Shown here in pieces: positions 1-8,128 of a DNA stretch of 64,000 bases. The number at the start of each line of letters is the position of its first letter. Positions within the stretch are counted from its first letter, which is position 1. The position numbers and the translations under genes were made by a program. The notes beneath the pieces were generated by a model. The model was not told the DNA's origin. It was given only the letters and a program-made list of their open reading frames with translations, and did not search any database. The DNA comes from Saccharopolyspora rosea (GTDB lineage Bacteria > Actinomycetota > Actinomycetes > Mycobacteriales > Pseudonocardiaceae): contig NZ_CP102826.1 in NCBI RefSeq assembly GCF_025643595.1, positions 2,852,001 to 2,916,000 on the forward strand, given 5' to 3'.

Positions 1-2
1 TG

Positions 3-233
3 CTCGCCGAGTCCGTCGCCGGGTGGAAGGAGCACTACCCGGACGTGTCGGTGCGCCGCGCGGTCACGCCGGAAAAACCCGTGCACGCCCTGCTGCGCGA
101 GGCCGAGCAGGCGAGCCTGGTCGTGGTCGGCAGTCACGGCCGGGGCCGCGTCAAGCGCGCCGTGCTCGGCTCGGTCAGCCACGCGGTGGTGAACCGCGCT
201 CCGCGCCCGGTCGCGGTGCTCCCCGCCGGATGA
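3..233 (+). CDS. Universal stress protein, C-terminal part (5' end outside window)
   Basis: The reading frame is open from the first bases and ends at TGA 231-233, so only about the last 76 residues are present. It ends with a canonical UspA nucleotide-binding signature, G-S-H-G-R-G-(8)-G-S (G-2X-G-9X-GS), followed by the usual hydrophobic final strand (PVAVLP). That pattern is typical of ATP-binding Usp domains, which bind nucleotide and respond to starvation, oxygen limitation or redox stress. The next gene on the same strand is a second Usp protein, so this is a small stress cluster. The N-terminal domain structure cannot be judged. Confidence 0.85.
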   Translation, partial: LAESVAGWKEHYPDVSVRRAVTPEKPVHALLREAEQASLVVVGSHGRGRVKRAVLGSVSHAVVNRAPRPVAVLPAG

Positions 234-339
234 CCGGCGGATCGATCGTCCGAAGTGGACCGCGCCGCGGCCCGGGAGGGCCCGATGGCCCTGCTGCGGA
301 GCCGGACGTCGGTGGAACGTGGGTGGCAGGAGGTGCTCG

Positions 340-1236
340 ATGGCTGCGAACGACGCGGTGACGGCGCACGACGACCCGCCCGTGGTGGTCGGGATCGACG
401 GTTCCCCGTCGGCGCTCGACGCGACGCGCTGGGCGGCGGAGGAAGCGGGCCGGTGCGGGACCTGGTTGCGCATCGTGTTCTGCGACGTGTTCGGTCTGGC
501 GTACCTGCCGGATCTGCCCTCCGTGCGGATCCCGGAGGGCTACTCGCAGGCGATGGCGGAGCAGGCGGAGACGTGGCTGCACCGCGCCAAGGAGGTGGCC
601 CTCGCTGCGGCGCCGGAGGTGCGCGCCCGCACCTTCATCCGCGTGGGCGGCCCGTTGCCCGCGCTGGTCGAGGAGTTGCGGCACGCCAGGCTGACCGTGG
701 TCGGCAGCCGCGGCCTCGGCGGGTTCGCGGGACTCGTGGTGGGCTCGGTGGCCATGGGCCTGGCCGCGCACGGGCACGGTTCCGCCGCGGTGATCCGGAC
801 GCCCGTGGACGCCTCGGCCGAAGGCCCGGTCGTCGTGGGTGTGGGAGCCCAGCCCGACGAGGTGGCGCTGCGCGCGGCCTACGAGGCCGCCGCGTCCCGG
901 GGGGCTCCGCTGGAGGTCGTGCACGCCTGGCGCGCGGCCATGTCCGAGCGCGGGCTGCGCGCGTGGCGTTCGCAGGCCGGTGCCGAGGCCGTCCAGCGGG
1001 CGGAGGACGAGGCGTTGGCCGAGGTGGTGGCCGGGTGGGCGGACAAGTACCCGGACGTCGAGGTGCGGCGCGTGGTGATCCACGGTCGGGCGGCGACCGC
1101 CCTGGTGGAACGCGCGACCCGGGGCCGGTTGCTGGTCGTGGGCGCCCGCCGCAGCCGCCTGGGGATGCTGGGGCTGGGGTCCACCAGCAGGCAACTGGTG
1201 CACGAGGCCCCGTGCCCGCTGCTGCTGGCGCGCTGA
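340..1236 (+). CDS. Tandem-domain universal stress protein
   Basis: A 298-residue cytoplasmic protein with two Usp domains (about residues 14-150 and 160-298). Domain 1 begins with the V-V-V-G-I-D-G-S strand and carries a complete G-2X-G-9X-GS motif (GSRG...GS), so it should bind ATP. In domain 2 the matching motif reads G-A-R-R-(9)-G-S: the second Gly is replaced by Arg, so nucleotide binding there may be weaker. I chose ATG 340 because a GGAGG ribosome site (about 328-333) sits 6 bases ahead; an in-frame GTG at 319 has none. Two-domain Usp proteins of this size are common in actinobacteria (Rv2005c/Rv2623-like). The exact trigger is unknown. Confidence 0.9.
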   Translation: MAANDAVTAHDDPPVVVGIDGSPSALDATRWAAEEAGRCGTWLRIVFCDVFGLAYLPDLPSVRIPEGYSQAMAEQAETWLHRAKEVALAAAPEVRARTFIRVGGPLPALVEELRHARLTVVGSRGLGGFAGLVVGSVAMGLAAHGHGSAAVIRTPVDASAEGPVVVGVGAQPDEVALRAAYEAAASRGAPLEVVHAWRAAMSERGLRAWRSQAGAEAVQRAEDEALAEVVAGWADKYPDVEVRRVVIHGRAATALVERATRGRLLVVGARRSRLGMLGLGSTSRQLVHEAPCPLLLAR

Positions 1237-1262
1237 GCGTTCGGCTTCGGGATCGTCGTGCC

Positions 1263-1910
1263 TCATCCGGTGCGCGGTGCGGGCGTCGCCCCGAGGAGGG
1301 CGGCGACGTCGGCGTCGCGGACCTCGTCGAAGTCGCGGTACCACTCGCCGATGCTCGGCAACGCCAGGGGAGTCTCCAGGCACACGATCTCGTCGACGAC
1401 CTCGGCGAGGCGCCGCAACGCTTCCGGCGGGGCGACCGGGAGGGCCAGCACGACCCGCGACGCGCCCTGCTCCCGCGCCACCCGGCAGGCCGCGTGGGTG
1501 CTGGTGCCGGTCGCCGCACCGTCGTCGACGACGGTGGCCGTCCGCCCGGCCACGTCGACCCGCGAGCGGGCCGCGCGGAGCCGAGCGGCCTGCTCGGCGA
1601 GCTCGGCGCGCGCCCGCTCCTCCGCCGCGGCGAGGTCCCGTTCGCCGACCCCCGTTCGGAAGACCACCTCGTCGTCGATGATGCGGACGTCGGCCTCCGC
1701 GACCGCACCCAGCCCGAGTTCGGGATGGTCCGGCACCCGGAGCCGGCGCACCACGATCACGTCCAGCGGAGCGTCGAGCGCCTCCGCGACCCGGCGCGCG
1801 ACCGGCACCCCACCCCTGGGTACGCCGAGCACCACCGCGTCCGCGGTGCGGTACCCGGCCAGCCGTCCGGCCAGGCGGCGCCCGGCCTCGTCCCGATCCC
1901 CGAACGGCAT
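1263..1910 (-). CDS. Phosphoribosyltransferase-domain protein
   Basis: A 215-residue protein of the type-I PRT fold. It has an N-terminal 'F.DR.EAGRRLA' segment, the G-V-P-R-G-G-V-P-V-A loop, and the PRPP-binding loop V-V-D-D-G-A-A-T-G-T-S-T near residue 130. This family is widespread in actinobacteria and archaea, often beside Usp genes, but its acceptor substrate is not established, so a nucleotide-salvage role is only inference. I used the ATG at 1910, which has a GGGAGGG site 9 bases upstream; an ATG at 1961 would add 17 residues. It faces the Usp gene convergently, 26 bases apart. Confidence 0.8.
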   Translation of the reverse strand: MPFGDRDEAGRRLAGRLAGYRTADAVVLGVPRGGVPVARRVAEALDAPLDVIVVRRLRVPDHPELGLGAVAEADVRIIDDEVVFRTGVGERDLAAAEERARAELAEQAARLRAARSRVDVAGRTATVVDDGAATGTSTHAACRVAREQGASRVVLALPVAPPEALRRLAEVVDEIVCLETPLALPSIGEWYRDFDEVRDADVAALLGATPAPRTG

Positions 1911-2045
1911 GCTGCTGCCCTCCCCGTGCTCGTTGCTGCCCCGCAGGAGGACTACCCGCATCCGGACGGCGGGCTCACGTCGTGTCGATGCCGTCCAGCA
2001 GCAGCTCGTCCGCGCTGGAATCGGCGGGGCCGCGGCGGCCGGTGT

Positions 2046-2747
2046 TCACGCGGGGCCGGGGGCGCGTTCGCGTCCCGTGGTGACCATCGGCAGGTGTTCG
2101 CGGACCAGGAACACGCTCATGGTCAGCATCCACAGGCCGGTCAGGACGCTGGGCACGTAACCCGCGACGGCGCCACCGGTGGCCAGGGCACCGCCGAGCA
2201 CGACGGTGATCGCGCCGAGCACGGCGATGACGGCGACGACACCGGAGAACCAGGCGGTCCACTGCGGGAACACGTCGGTGCGGGCGATGCAGGCCGCGCA
2301 GGCCGCCAGGGGCAGCGCGACCGCCATGCCGGTCAGCGTGGCCACGATGCCCAGGGCGGTGTAGGGGGCGGCGGCGAGCCCGAGCAGCACCGGGTGGTTG
2401 GTCAGCGCGTAGGCCATGCCGCCGAGCGCCGCCGTGCCGAGGAAGGCGATGGTGCCGGTCAGCACGAACCCGGCGAGCACCACGGCCGGTCCGTCGCTGT
2501 TCGGCATCGCCAGGCGGAACGCGGTCGCCATCGTCGACCCGAACCACACGAACAGCGCGGCCGCGGCGAGGTACAGCAGCACGGCGGCCATGACGGTGGT
2601 CCGCCAGGACACCAGGAAGGCCGAGATCGTGTCCGCGGAATCGGCGATCCGCGGTGCGCCGCGGAGCAGGATTCCGGCGATGAGCACCAGGACCAGCGAG
2701 CCGATCCCGGCGAGCCCGCCCCATCGCATTTCGTGTTTTTCGGCCAT
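2046..2747 (-). CDS. Multi-pass membrane protein of unknown function
   Basis: A 233-residue hydrophobic protein with about six predicted membrane segments (roughly residues 8-30, 48-70, 84-106, 120-142, 150-172, 185-207) and a short polar C-terminus. I do not recognise the family; it resembles the small integral membrane proteins of actinobacteria often labelled DUF4386-like or hypothetical. Start ATG 2747 is preceded by GGGGAGG at good spacing; an upstream in-frame ATG (2840) lies in poorly coding sequence. A strong hairpin at 2841-2880 separates it from the upstream sulfation operon, so it probably has its own promoter. Confidence 0.65.
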   Translation of the reverse strand: MAEKHEMRWGGLAGIGSLVLVLIAGILLRGAPRIADSADTISAFLVSWRTTVMAAVLLYLAAAALFVWFGSTMATAFRLAMPNSDGPAVVLAGFVLTGTIAFLGTAALGGMAYALTNHPVLLGLAAAPYTALGIVATLTGMAVALPLAACAACIARTDVFPQWTAWFSGVVAVIAVLGAITVVLGGALATGGAVAGYVPSVLTGLWMLTMSVFLVREHLPMVTTGRERAPGPA

Positions 2748-2840
2748 GACTGCCTCCCCGGATCGTGCCGGCCGGTCGGTTCCCAGCGTCGGTGCTGCCG
2801 GGACCGCTGTCAGCTGGCCGAAAGTCCTCGAAGGCGCCAC

Positions 2841-2880
2841 CCGCGCCGGGTTCCGGCGGTGCGGCCGGAACCCGGCGCGG
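2841..2880 (-). terminator. 17-bp perfect hairpin after the sulfation operon
   Basis: Positions 2841-2857 and 2864-2880 are exact reverse complements (17 bp) with a 6-base loop. The hairpin lies 2 bases beyond the stop codon of the arylsulfotransferase-family gene. There is no T-run after it on the minus strand, so it is a GC-rich hairpin of the actinobacterial type: a terminator or mRNA 3'-end stabiliser. Confidence 0.7.
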
Positions 2881-2882
2881 GG

Positions 2883-4400
2883 TCAGCCCACCCGAGCGGT
2901 GGGAGACGTGCCGAGCACCGCGCCGGAGGCGTCCAGGGCCTGCACGGCGACGAACGCCTGCGCCCCGGGGATGTCCACGCGGGTCTCGAACCCGGTGCGG
3001 TCCGCGTCCCGGACCGGCGCCAGGTGCTGCTCGTCCGGTCCGGCCAGCACCCGCCACTTCGCCACCTCGGTGGCGCCGTTCCAACTCGCGTACACGCTGG
3101 TGCCCCCGTTGCCGGGCTGCCCGACGACCGCGGGGGCGTCGAGCGGTCGGCCGACCCAGGCCGCCCGGTACGCGCGGTAGGAGGTGATGGGTTCGGTGAA
3201 CCTGCCGTGGAACAGGACCTCGTCGCGCGGGCCGAACTCGGTGAAGTACGGCTTGCCGCCCCAGCCGACGAACAGGTGCCGGTCGCCGAGCACCTGGTTG
3301 TTGCCCTGGTTCGGGGAGAGCAGCCGCTCGGGGCTGTCGGTGCTGCGGACCACGTTCGCCGTGCGGGCGCCGTCGTCCACGACCAGCGCCAGCGCGCGGG
3401 AGCGCCCCCGGCCGGGGGCCGCGTCGGCGTTGTCGAACACGGTGATGGTGCCGTCGGGCTGCCTGCGCACGTCGTGCTGCCAGGCGAACGCCGCGTCGCT
3501 GCCCATCGCGAAGTCGCTCTTCCTGCCGTTGAGCCGCCAGGTCACCTCGCCCGTGGACCGGTCGATCCGGTACACGGTGTGGGTGCAGCGCGCCGAGACC
3601 AGCAGCGCGCCGTCCCCGTCCTCGCACACCGCGTTGAGGTGGATGTAGTCGAACCACTGCTCCGGGTCGGTCGGCGCGGGCAGGAACGACTCGTCGAGGC
3701 CGACGTGCTGGAGGCTGCGCCACTCGAACAGCACGTCGCCGCGGGCGATGTCGATCTCCTGCACGACGCCTTCCAGCACCTTGGCATTGGGCGCCCCACC
3801 GACCGGCGTCGTGTCGACCCGCACCTCGGCGTAGCCGACCAGAAGCGCCGTGCCGCGCGGGGTGATCACGAACTCGTGCATGTCCGCCTGCAAGCCGTTG
3901 CCCGCCTGCACGGTCGCGATGCGGCGGTAGTTCTGGTCGACGATCGCGTACTGGCCGTAACCGAAGCCGGGCGGTACCCGGACCGTGCCCTCCCACCAGG
4001 TCAGCACCGGCTTGTCCTGGTAGCGCTGCACTTCGAGGTTGGCTATCACGCCCTGCGGCGCCGGGGAGAACCACACCGGCTCGCCGGTGTCGTCCATGAG
4101 CAGGGCGCCGGGCTGCACCGAACCACGCGGGGCGGGCGCGTGCTCGTCGAACACGTTCGCGGGCGCGGGGGTCAGCGCGATGTGGCCGGGTGCGGTGCCC
4201 CGCGGGGGAGTGGTGATCTCCACCAGCGGCGGGTGCAGGTCGGGTCGCGTCAGGTAGCTGCGGCCGCCCTGGGGCGCCTGGGGCGCGGCGGAGGCCGGTG
4301 CACCGCCGGTGGCGGTCAGCAGGGGAGCCGCGGAGGCCGCGGCCAGCATCCGCAGCACCGCCCGGCGGCCGATCGCGGGCGGAGTGGGGTCGGTGCTCAT
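2883..4400 (-). CDS. Exported arylsulfotransferase (ASST) family protein
   Basis: A 505-residue protein with a Tat-like signal (R-R-A-V-L-R-M-L, residues 12-19, then an Ala-rich stretch to about residue 38). The body resembles the Arylsulfotran_2 family: a beta-propeller with motifs H-E-F-V-I-T, W-F-D-Y-I-H-L-N, W-R-L-N-G-R-K, W-Q-H-D-V-R and a C-terminal Ig/FN3-like segment (about 415-505). Classical ASST enzymes move sulfate from an aryl sulfate to a phenol through a histidine, without PAPS. Candidate catalytic His residues are in the HEF, IHLN and QHD motifs, but family members also include non-enzymatic proteins. It is the last gene of the PAPS operon, 16 bases after a sulfotransferase, which supports a sulfate-ester role at the cell surface. 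Confidence 0.8.
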   Translation of the reverse strand: MSTDPTPPAIGRRAVLRMLAAASAAPLLTATGGAPASAAPQAPQGGRSYLTRPDLHPPLVEITTPPRGTAPGHIALTPAPANVFDEHAPAPRGSVQPGALLMDDTGEPVWFSPAPQGVIANLEVQRYQDKPVLTWWEGTVRVPPGFGYGQYAIVDQNYRRIATVQAGNGLQADMHEFVITPRGTALLVGYAEVRVDTTPVGGAPNAKVLEGVVQEIDIARGDVLFEWRSLQHVGLDESFLPAPTDPEQWFDYIHLNAVCEDGDGALLVSARCTHTVYRIDRSTGEVTWRLNGRKSDFAMGSDAAFAWQHDVRRQPDGTITVFDNADAAPGRGRSRALALVVDDGARTANVVRSTDSPERLLSPNQGNNQVLGDRHLFVGWGGKPYFTEFGPRDEVLFHGRFTEPITSYRAYRAAWVGRPLDAPAVVGQPGNGGTSVYASWNGATEVAKWRVLAGPDEQHLAPVRDADRTGFETRVDIPGAQAFVAVQALDASGAVLGTSPTARVG

Positions 4401-4416
4401 CGGGGCTCCTCGGGGA

Positions 4417-5082
4417 TCAGGCGTTGGTGAACGGGGAGGGCACCTCGCCCTCGGTGCTGACCCGCTCGACGAGCTCGCGGATCGCGGTGCGGTCGTTGAC
4501 GTGCGGGAACCGTTCCTCGGGCACGGCGACGCCCAGGAAGTCGCACAGCGGTCGCCAGCCGTCGCCGACCCGGTAGACCAGCAGCCGGTCGGCGGGCACC
4601 ACGCGCTGGACCTCGGCGTTGTGCCGTTCGAAGACGTCGATGGCGTGCTCGCGGTCGGCGAATTCGCCGCCGAAGGTGCCGTCCCAGATCATCCGCATGA
4701 TGGTGGGCCGCAGTGTCGCGGCGAAGTCGTCGGCGGCCTCGGCCGGCGGGTTCTGGGCGAACTGGTAGATGGTCTCGTGGGTGCTGTCGTACCAGCGCTG
4801 CGGATCGCGGACGGTGAGCACCACCTTGGCGTCCGGGTAGGCGTCGAGCAGTTCGCGCCAGAAGGCGCACCCCGGCCAATCCACTGTGGACTGGAAACCG
4901 CCGAGCACGCTGTCCCAGTCGGACACCTCGCCGTCCAGGGCCCGCTCCCAGTCGTGGATCCGCTCGGGCTGCGCGATCACTTCGAGCATGTGGTAGCAGG
5001 GGCCGAAGCCGAGGTGTTCCAGCGCCGCTTTCAGCGAGGCCGTCCCGGTGCGGCCGAAACCGGCTCCGATGATCTTGACCAT
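4417..5082 (-). CDS. PAPS-dependent sulfotransferase family protein
   Basis: A 221-residue protein of the Sulfotransfer_4-type family. The N-terminal loop I-G-A-G-F-G-R-T-G-T-A-S-L (residues 5-17) is the 5'-phosphosulfate-binding site. The V-L-T-V-R-D-P-Q-R-W-Y-D-S segment (about 90-102) supplies the Arg and Ser expected to hold the 3'-phosphate of PAPS. The family transfers sulfuryl groups from PAPS to an acceptor hydroxyl; the acceptor is unknown here. It follows cysN by 37 bases on the same strand, so it sits directly behind the PAPS-making enzymes. Some relatives are called sulfotransferases by similarity only. ATG 5082 has a GAGGAG site about 7 bases upstream. Confidence 0.8.
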   Translation of the reverse strand: MVKIIGAGFGRTGTASLKAALEHLGFGPCYHMLEVIAQPERIHDWERALDGEVSDWDSVLGGFQSTVDWPGCAFWRELLDAYPDAKVVLTVRDPQRWYDSTHETIYQFAQNPPAEAADDFAATLRPTIMRMIWDGTFGGEFADREHAIDVFERHNAEVQRVVPADRLLVYRVGDGWRPLCDFLGVAVPEERFPHVNDRTAIRELVERVSTEGEVPSPFTNA

Positions 5083-5119
5083 GTCGTGCTCCTCGTGTGT
5101 TGCTGGGAAGATCCGCCGC

Positions 5120-6388
5120 TCAGCCGGCTTCGGTGATCAGGACGGCACCGGCGGTGGCGTGGGTCGCCTCGTCGATGAGCAGTCCGCCCCCGGTGAGCCG
5201 GTTGCGCTCGTAGGGGTCGCAGAAGACCGGCTGCGCCAGCCGCAGCACGATCTCGCCGATGTCGTTGAGGCCGAGCTCGTCGGCGTCGTCGCGGCGCAAC
5301 GTGGTGACGTCGACCCGGTGCCGCACCTCGGTGACCTCCGCCCGGACGGTGCGCGTGGTGTGCTTGAGCAGCAGGCGTTTTCCGGGCCGCAACGCGCTGT
5401 CGCCGGTCATCCAGCACACCGTCGCGCGCAGCTGGGCGGCCGCGGTGGGCGCGGCGCCCGGCGCGCAGAGCATGTCGCCGCGCCCCACGTCGATGTCGTC
5501 GGTCAACCGCACCGACACCGACTGCGGTGCACCCGCCCGGGCGAGCGCACCGTCGGCGGTGTCCACCGAGGCGACGCGGGTGCGCACCCCCGAGGGCAGG
5601 TGCAGCACTTCGTCACCGGCGGCCACCGCCCCTGCGGCGATCTGGCCCGCGTAACCGCGGTGGCCGTCGGCGCGGAGCACGCACTGCACCGGGAACCGGA
5701 AGTCCTGTGTGGACTCATGGCGGCCGGTGTGCGCCTCCTCCAGGTGTTCCAGCAGGGCCGGACCGTCGTACCAGGGCATCGAATCCGACCGGTGCACCAC
5801 GTTGTCCCCGTGCAGCGCGGAGATCGGGATCGCGGTGACCGCACCGAGTTCCAGCTCGGCGGTGAACCGCGCGAACTCCGCCGCGACGTCGGCGAACACC
5901 CGCTGGTCGTGGTCCACGAGATCCATCTTGTTCACCGCCAGCACCAGTTCCGGCACGCGCAGCAGCCCGGACAGCACCGCGTGCCTGCGGCTCTGCTCAG
6001 TGAGCCCGTTGCGCGCGTCGACCAGCACGATCGCCAGGTCCGCTGTGGACGCACCGGTGACCATGTTGCGGGTGTACTGGGCGTGCCCCGGGGTGTCGGC
6101 GATGATGAAGGCGCGCCGGGCGGTCTCGAAGTAGCGGTGCGCCACGTCGATCGTGATGCCCTGCTCCCGTTCCGCGCGCAGCCCGTCGGTGACCATCGCC
6201 AGGTCGAGACCGGCGTCGCCGCGTTCCCGGCCGGCCAGTTCCAGGGCTTCCACCTGGTCGGCCAGCAGCGACTTCGAGTCGTGCAGCAGGCGGCCGATCA
6301 GCGTGCTCTTGCCGTCGTCGACGGCACCCGCGGTGGCGAAGCGCAGCAGGCTGTCGGCGGGGGCGAAGGCCGGTCCGGTCGTCGTCAT
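5120..6388 (-). CDS. cysN: Sulfate adenylyltransferase subunit 1 (GTPase CysN)
   Basis: A 422-residue EF-Tu-like GTPase that drives ATP sulfurylase (ATP + sulfate to APS + PPi). The G1 loop G-A-V-D-D-G-K-S-T is at residues 20-28, the G3 D-T-P-G-H near residue 99, and the G4 N-K-M-D near residue 154. An EF-Tu domain-2/3-like region follows. The length is that of the stand-alone CysN; there is no C-terminal APS-kinase domain as in mycobacterial CysNC. That activity is supplied by the fusion gene at 8129-9631. ATG 6388 overlaps the cysD stop (ATGA), showing translational coupling. The long open frame upstream of 6388 is not CysN. Confidence 0.96.
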   Translation of the reverse strand: MTTTGPAFAPADSLLRFATAGAVDDGKSTLIGRLLHDSKSLLADQVEALELAGRERGDAGLDLAMVTDGLRAEREQGITIDVAHRYFETARRAFIIADTPGHAQYTRNMVTGASTADLAIVLVDARNGLTEQSRRHAVLSGLLRVPELVLAVNKMDLVDHDQRVFADVAAEFARFTAELELGAVTAIPISALHGDNVVHRSDSMPWYDGPALLEHLEEAHTGRHESTQDFRFPVQCVLRADGHRGYAGQIAAGAVAAGDEVLHLPSGVRTRVASVDTADGALARAGAPQSVSVRLTDDIDVGRGDMLCAPGAAPTAAAQLRATVCWMTGDSALRPGKRLLLKHTTRTVRAEVTEVRHRVDVTTLRRDDADELGLNDIGEIVLRLAQPVFCDPYERNRLTGGGLLIDEATHATAGAVLITEAG

Positions 6389-7290
6389 CAGAAGTACCCC
6401 TCCCGCTTGCGGTCCTCCATCGCCGCCGCTCCCAACCGGTCGTCGGCGCGGGTCTGGCCGCGTTCGGTGACGCGCGTGGCCGCGATCTCGGCGATCACCT
6501 CGGACACCGTGGCGGCCTCGGAGGGCACGGCCCCGGTGCAGGTCATGTCGCCGACCGTGCGGAACCGCACGGAACGTTCGGTGAGCACCTCCTCGGGAGC
6601 CCGGTCCAGGAACGGGTTGTCGGCCAGCAGCATCCCGTCGCGCTCGAACACCTTGCGGAGGTGCGCGAAGTACAGCGACGGCAGTTCGACCCGGTCGCGT
6701 TCGACGTAGCTCCACACGTCCCGCTCGGTCCAGTTCGACAGCGGGAACGCGCGCACGCTCTCGCCGGGGTGGATCAGCCCGTTGTAGAGGTTCCACAGCT
6801 CCGGGCGCTGGTTGCGCGGATCCCACTGGCCGAAGGAGTCCCGGAAGGACAGCATCCGCTCCTTCGCCCGGGCGCGTTCCTCGTCGCGCCGGGCGCCGCC
6901 GAGCAGCGCGTCGAAGCCGTGCTCCCGGACCGCGTCGAGCAACGTCACCGTCTGCGCCCGGTTCCGGCTGGGCCACGGGCCACCGGGTTCGGCGACACGG
7001 CCGGCGTCGATGGACTCCTGCACGGAGGCGACCACCAGCCGCACCCCGAGCTCGGCGGCCCGGCGGTCCCGGAAGTCGAGCACCTCGTCGAAGTTGTGCC
7101 CGGTGTCGACGTGCAGCACCGGGAACGGGATCGGTGCGGGGGCGAAGGACTTCTCCGCCAGCCGCAGCAACACCGCGGAGTCCTTGCCGCCGGAGAACAG
7201 CAGCGCCGGACGGTCGAACTCCGCGGCCACCTCGCGGATCAGGTGCACCGCCTCGGATTCCAGCAGGTCCAAACGGGACGGTCCGGGCAT
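6388..7290 (-). CDS. cysD: Sulfate adenylyltransferase subunit 2 (CysD)
   Basis: A 300-residue member of the PP-loop ATP pyrophosphatase family. The PP-loop S-G-G-K-D-S-A-V-L lies near residues 33-41, followed by H-V-D-T-G-H-N-F and the C-terminal R-x-x-E-R-x-Q-T-R-A-D-D-R-x-G-A-A-A-M-E-D-R-K-R-E-G-Y-F tail diagnostic of CysD. It catalyses adenylation of sulfate in a complex with CysN. The start at 7290 overlaps the cysQ stop, and the end overlaps the cysN start, so cysQ-cysD-cysN are translationally coupled. Length is normal for the family. Confidence 0.96.
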   Translation of the reverse strand: MPGPSRLDLLESEAVHLIREVAAEFDRPALLFSGGKDSAVLLRLAEKSFAPAPIPFPVLHVDTGHNFDEVLDFRDRRAAELGVRLVVASVQESIDAGRVAEPGGPWPSRNRAQTVTLLDAVREHGFDALLGGARRDEERARAKERMLSFRDSFGQWDPRNQRPELWNLYNGLIHPGESVRAFPLSNWTERDVWSYVERDRVELPSLYFAHLRKVFERDGMLLADNPFLDRAPEEVLTERSVRFRTVGDMTCTGAVPSEAATVSEVIAEIAATRVTERGQTRADDRLGAAAMEDRKREGYF

Positions 7291-8066
7291 CAACGGCTCA
7301 CCTCGGATCGGGTCTCGACGGTGGTTCGGGACACGGCGGTCAGCAGGGCGTCGGCCAGTTCGGGGCGGCACACCAGCAGATCCGGCAACCACGGGTCCGC
7401 GCGGTCGTAGGTCAGCTCGGAGCCGTCGAGGCGACTGGCGTGCAGTCCGGCGGCGCGGGCCACGCCCACCGGGGCGGCGCTGTCCCACTCGTACTGACCG
7501 CCGGCGTGCAGGTAGGCGTCGACCTCGCCGAGGACCACGGCGGCGATCTTCGCGCCCGCCGAACCCATCAGGACGGTCTCGGCATCGAGCGCCCCGGCGA
7601 CCTCGTCGACGAACGCGGGCGGGCGGCTGCGGCTGACCGCGATGCGCGGACGCCCGGCGGGGCGGCTCGGCAACCGCGGCGGCGCCCCGGTGTCGAGCAC
7701 CGCCGCCCGCGCGGGCAGCGCCACCGCCGAAGCGGTCACCGCGTGGTCTTCGACGAGCGCCACGTGCACCGCCCAGTCGGTGCGGCCGGGCTCGGTGAAC
7801 TCCCTGGTCCCGTCGAGCGGATCGACGACCCACACCCGCGGGCAGGACTCCCGCGGCGGCCCGGCCACGCCGTGCTCGGACAGCACCGAGTCGCGCGGGC
7901 GGGTGCGCGCCAGTTCGGCGAGGAGCAGTTCGTGCGACGCGTTGTCGCCCGCGTCGCCCAGCACCCTAGGGTCCACTTCGGACGTTCGTCCGGAATGGAG
8001 CCCGAGCAGCCGGTCCCCGGCCTGCCGCGCCAGCCGCGCGGCGAGTTCGTGATCGTCTTCGCCCAC
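7290..8066 (-). CDS. cysQ: 3'(2'),5'-bisphosphate nucleotidase (CysQ)
   Basis: A 258-residue inositol-monophosphatase-fold enzyme. The metal-binding motif W-V-V-D-P-L-D-G-T-R-E-F is near residue 80, and the second metal motif Y-E-W-D-S-A-A-P near residue 193. CysQ removes the 3'-phosphate of PAP, the by-product of every PAPS-dependent sulfotransfer. Its presence between the APS kinase and cysD fits a pathway that recycles PAP. The start is GTG 8066, chosen for a GAGGAGG site 7 bases upstream. It is separated from the fusion gene by 62 bases. Confidence 0.9.
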   Translation of the reverse strand: MGEDDHELAARLARQAGDRLLGLHSGRTSEVDPRVLGDAGDNASHELLLAELARTRPRDSVLSEHGVAGPPRESCPRVWVVDPLDGTREFTEPGRTDWAVHVALVEDHAVTASAVALPARAAVLDTGAPPRLPSRPAGRPRIAVSRSRPPAFVDEVAGALDAETVLMGSAGAKIAAVVLGEVDAYLHAGGQYEWDSAAPVGVARAAGLHASRLDGSELTYDRADPWLPDLLVCRPELADALLTAVSRTTVETRSEVSR

Positions 8067-8128
8067 CCGATTCCTCCTCGTCCACTCCAGATCGACCGGC
8101 GCACCCGGTCCACCCGGGCCCGTCGCGG

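Noticed and set aside
255-4430. A 1391-codon open frame on the plus strand
   Set aside because: It runs antisense through the phosphoribosyltransferase-like, membrane and arylsulfotransferase-family genes. It is an artefact of very high GC content; no recognisable domain.
5048-6709. A 553-codon plus-strand open frame
   Set aside because: Antisense of cysN, whose GTPase motifs are unmistakable.
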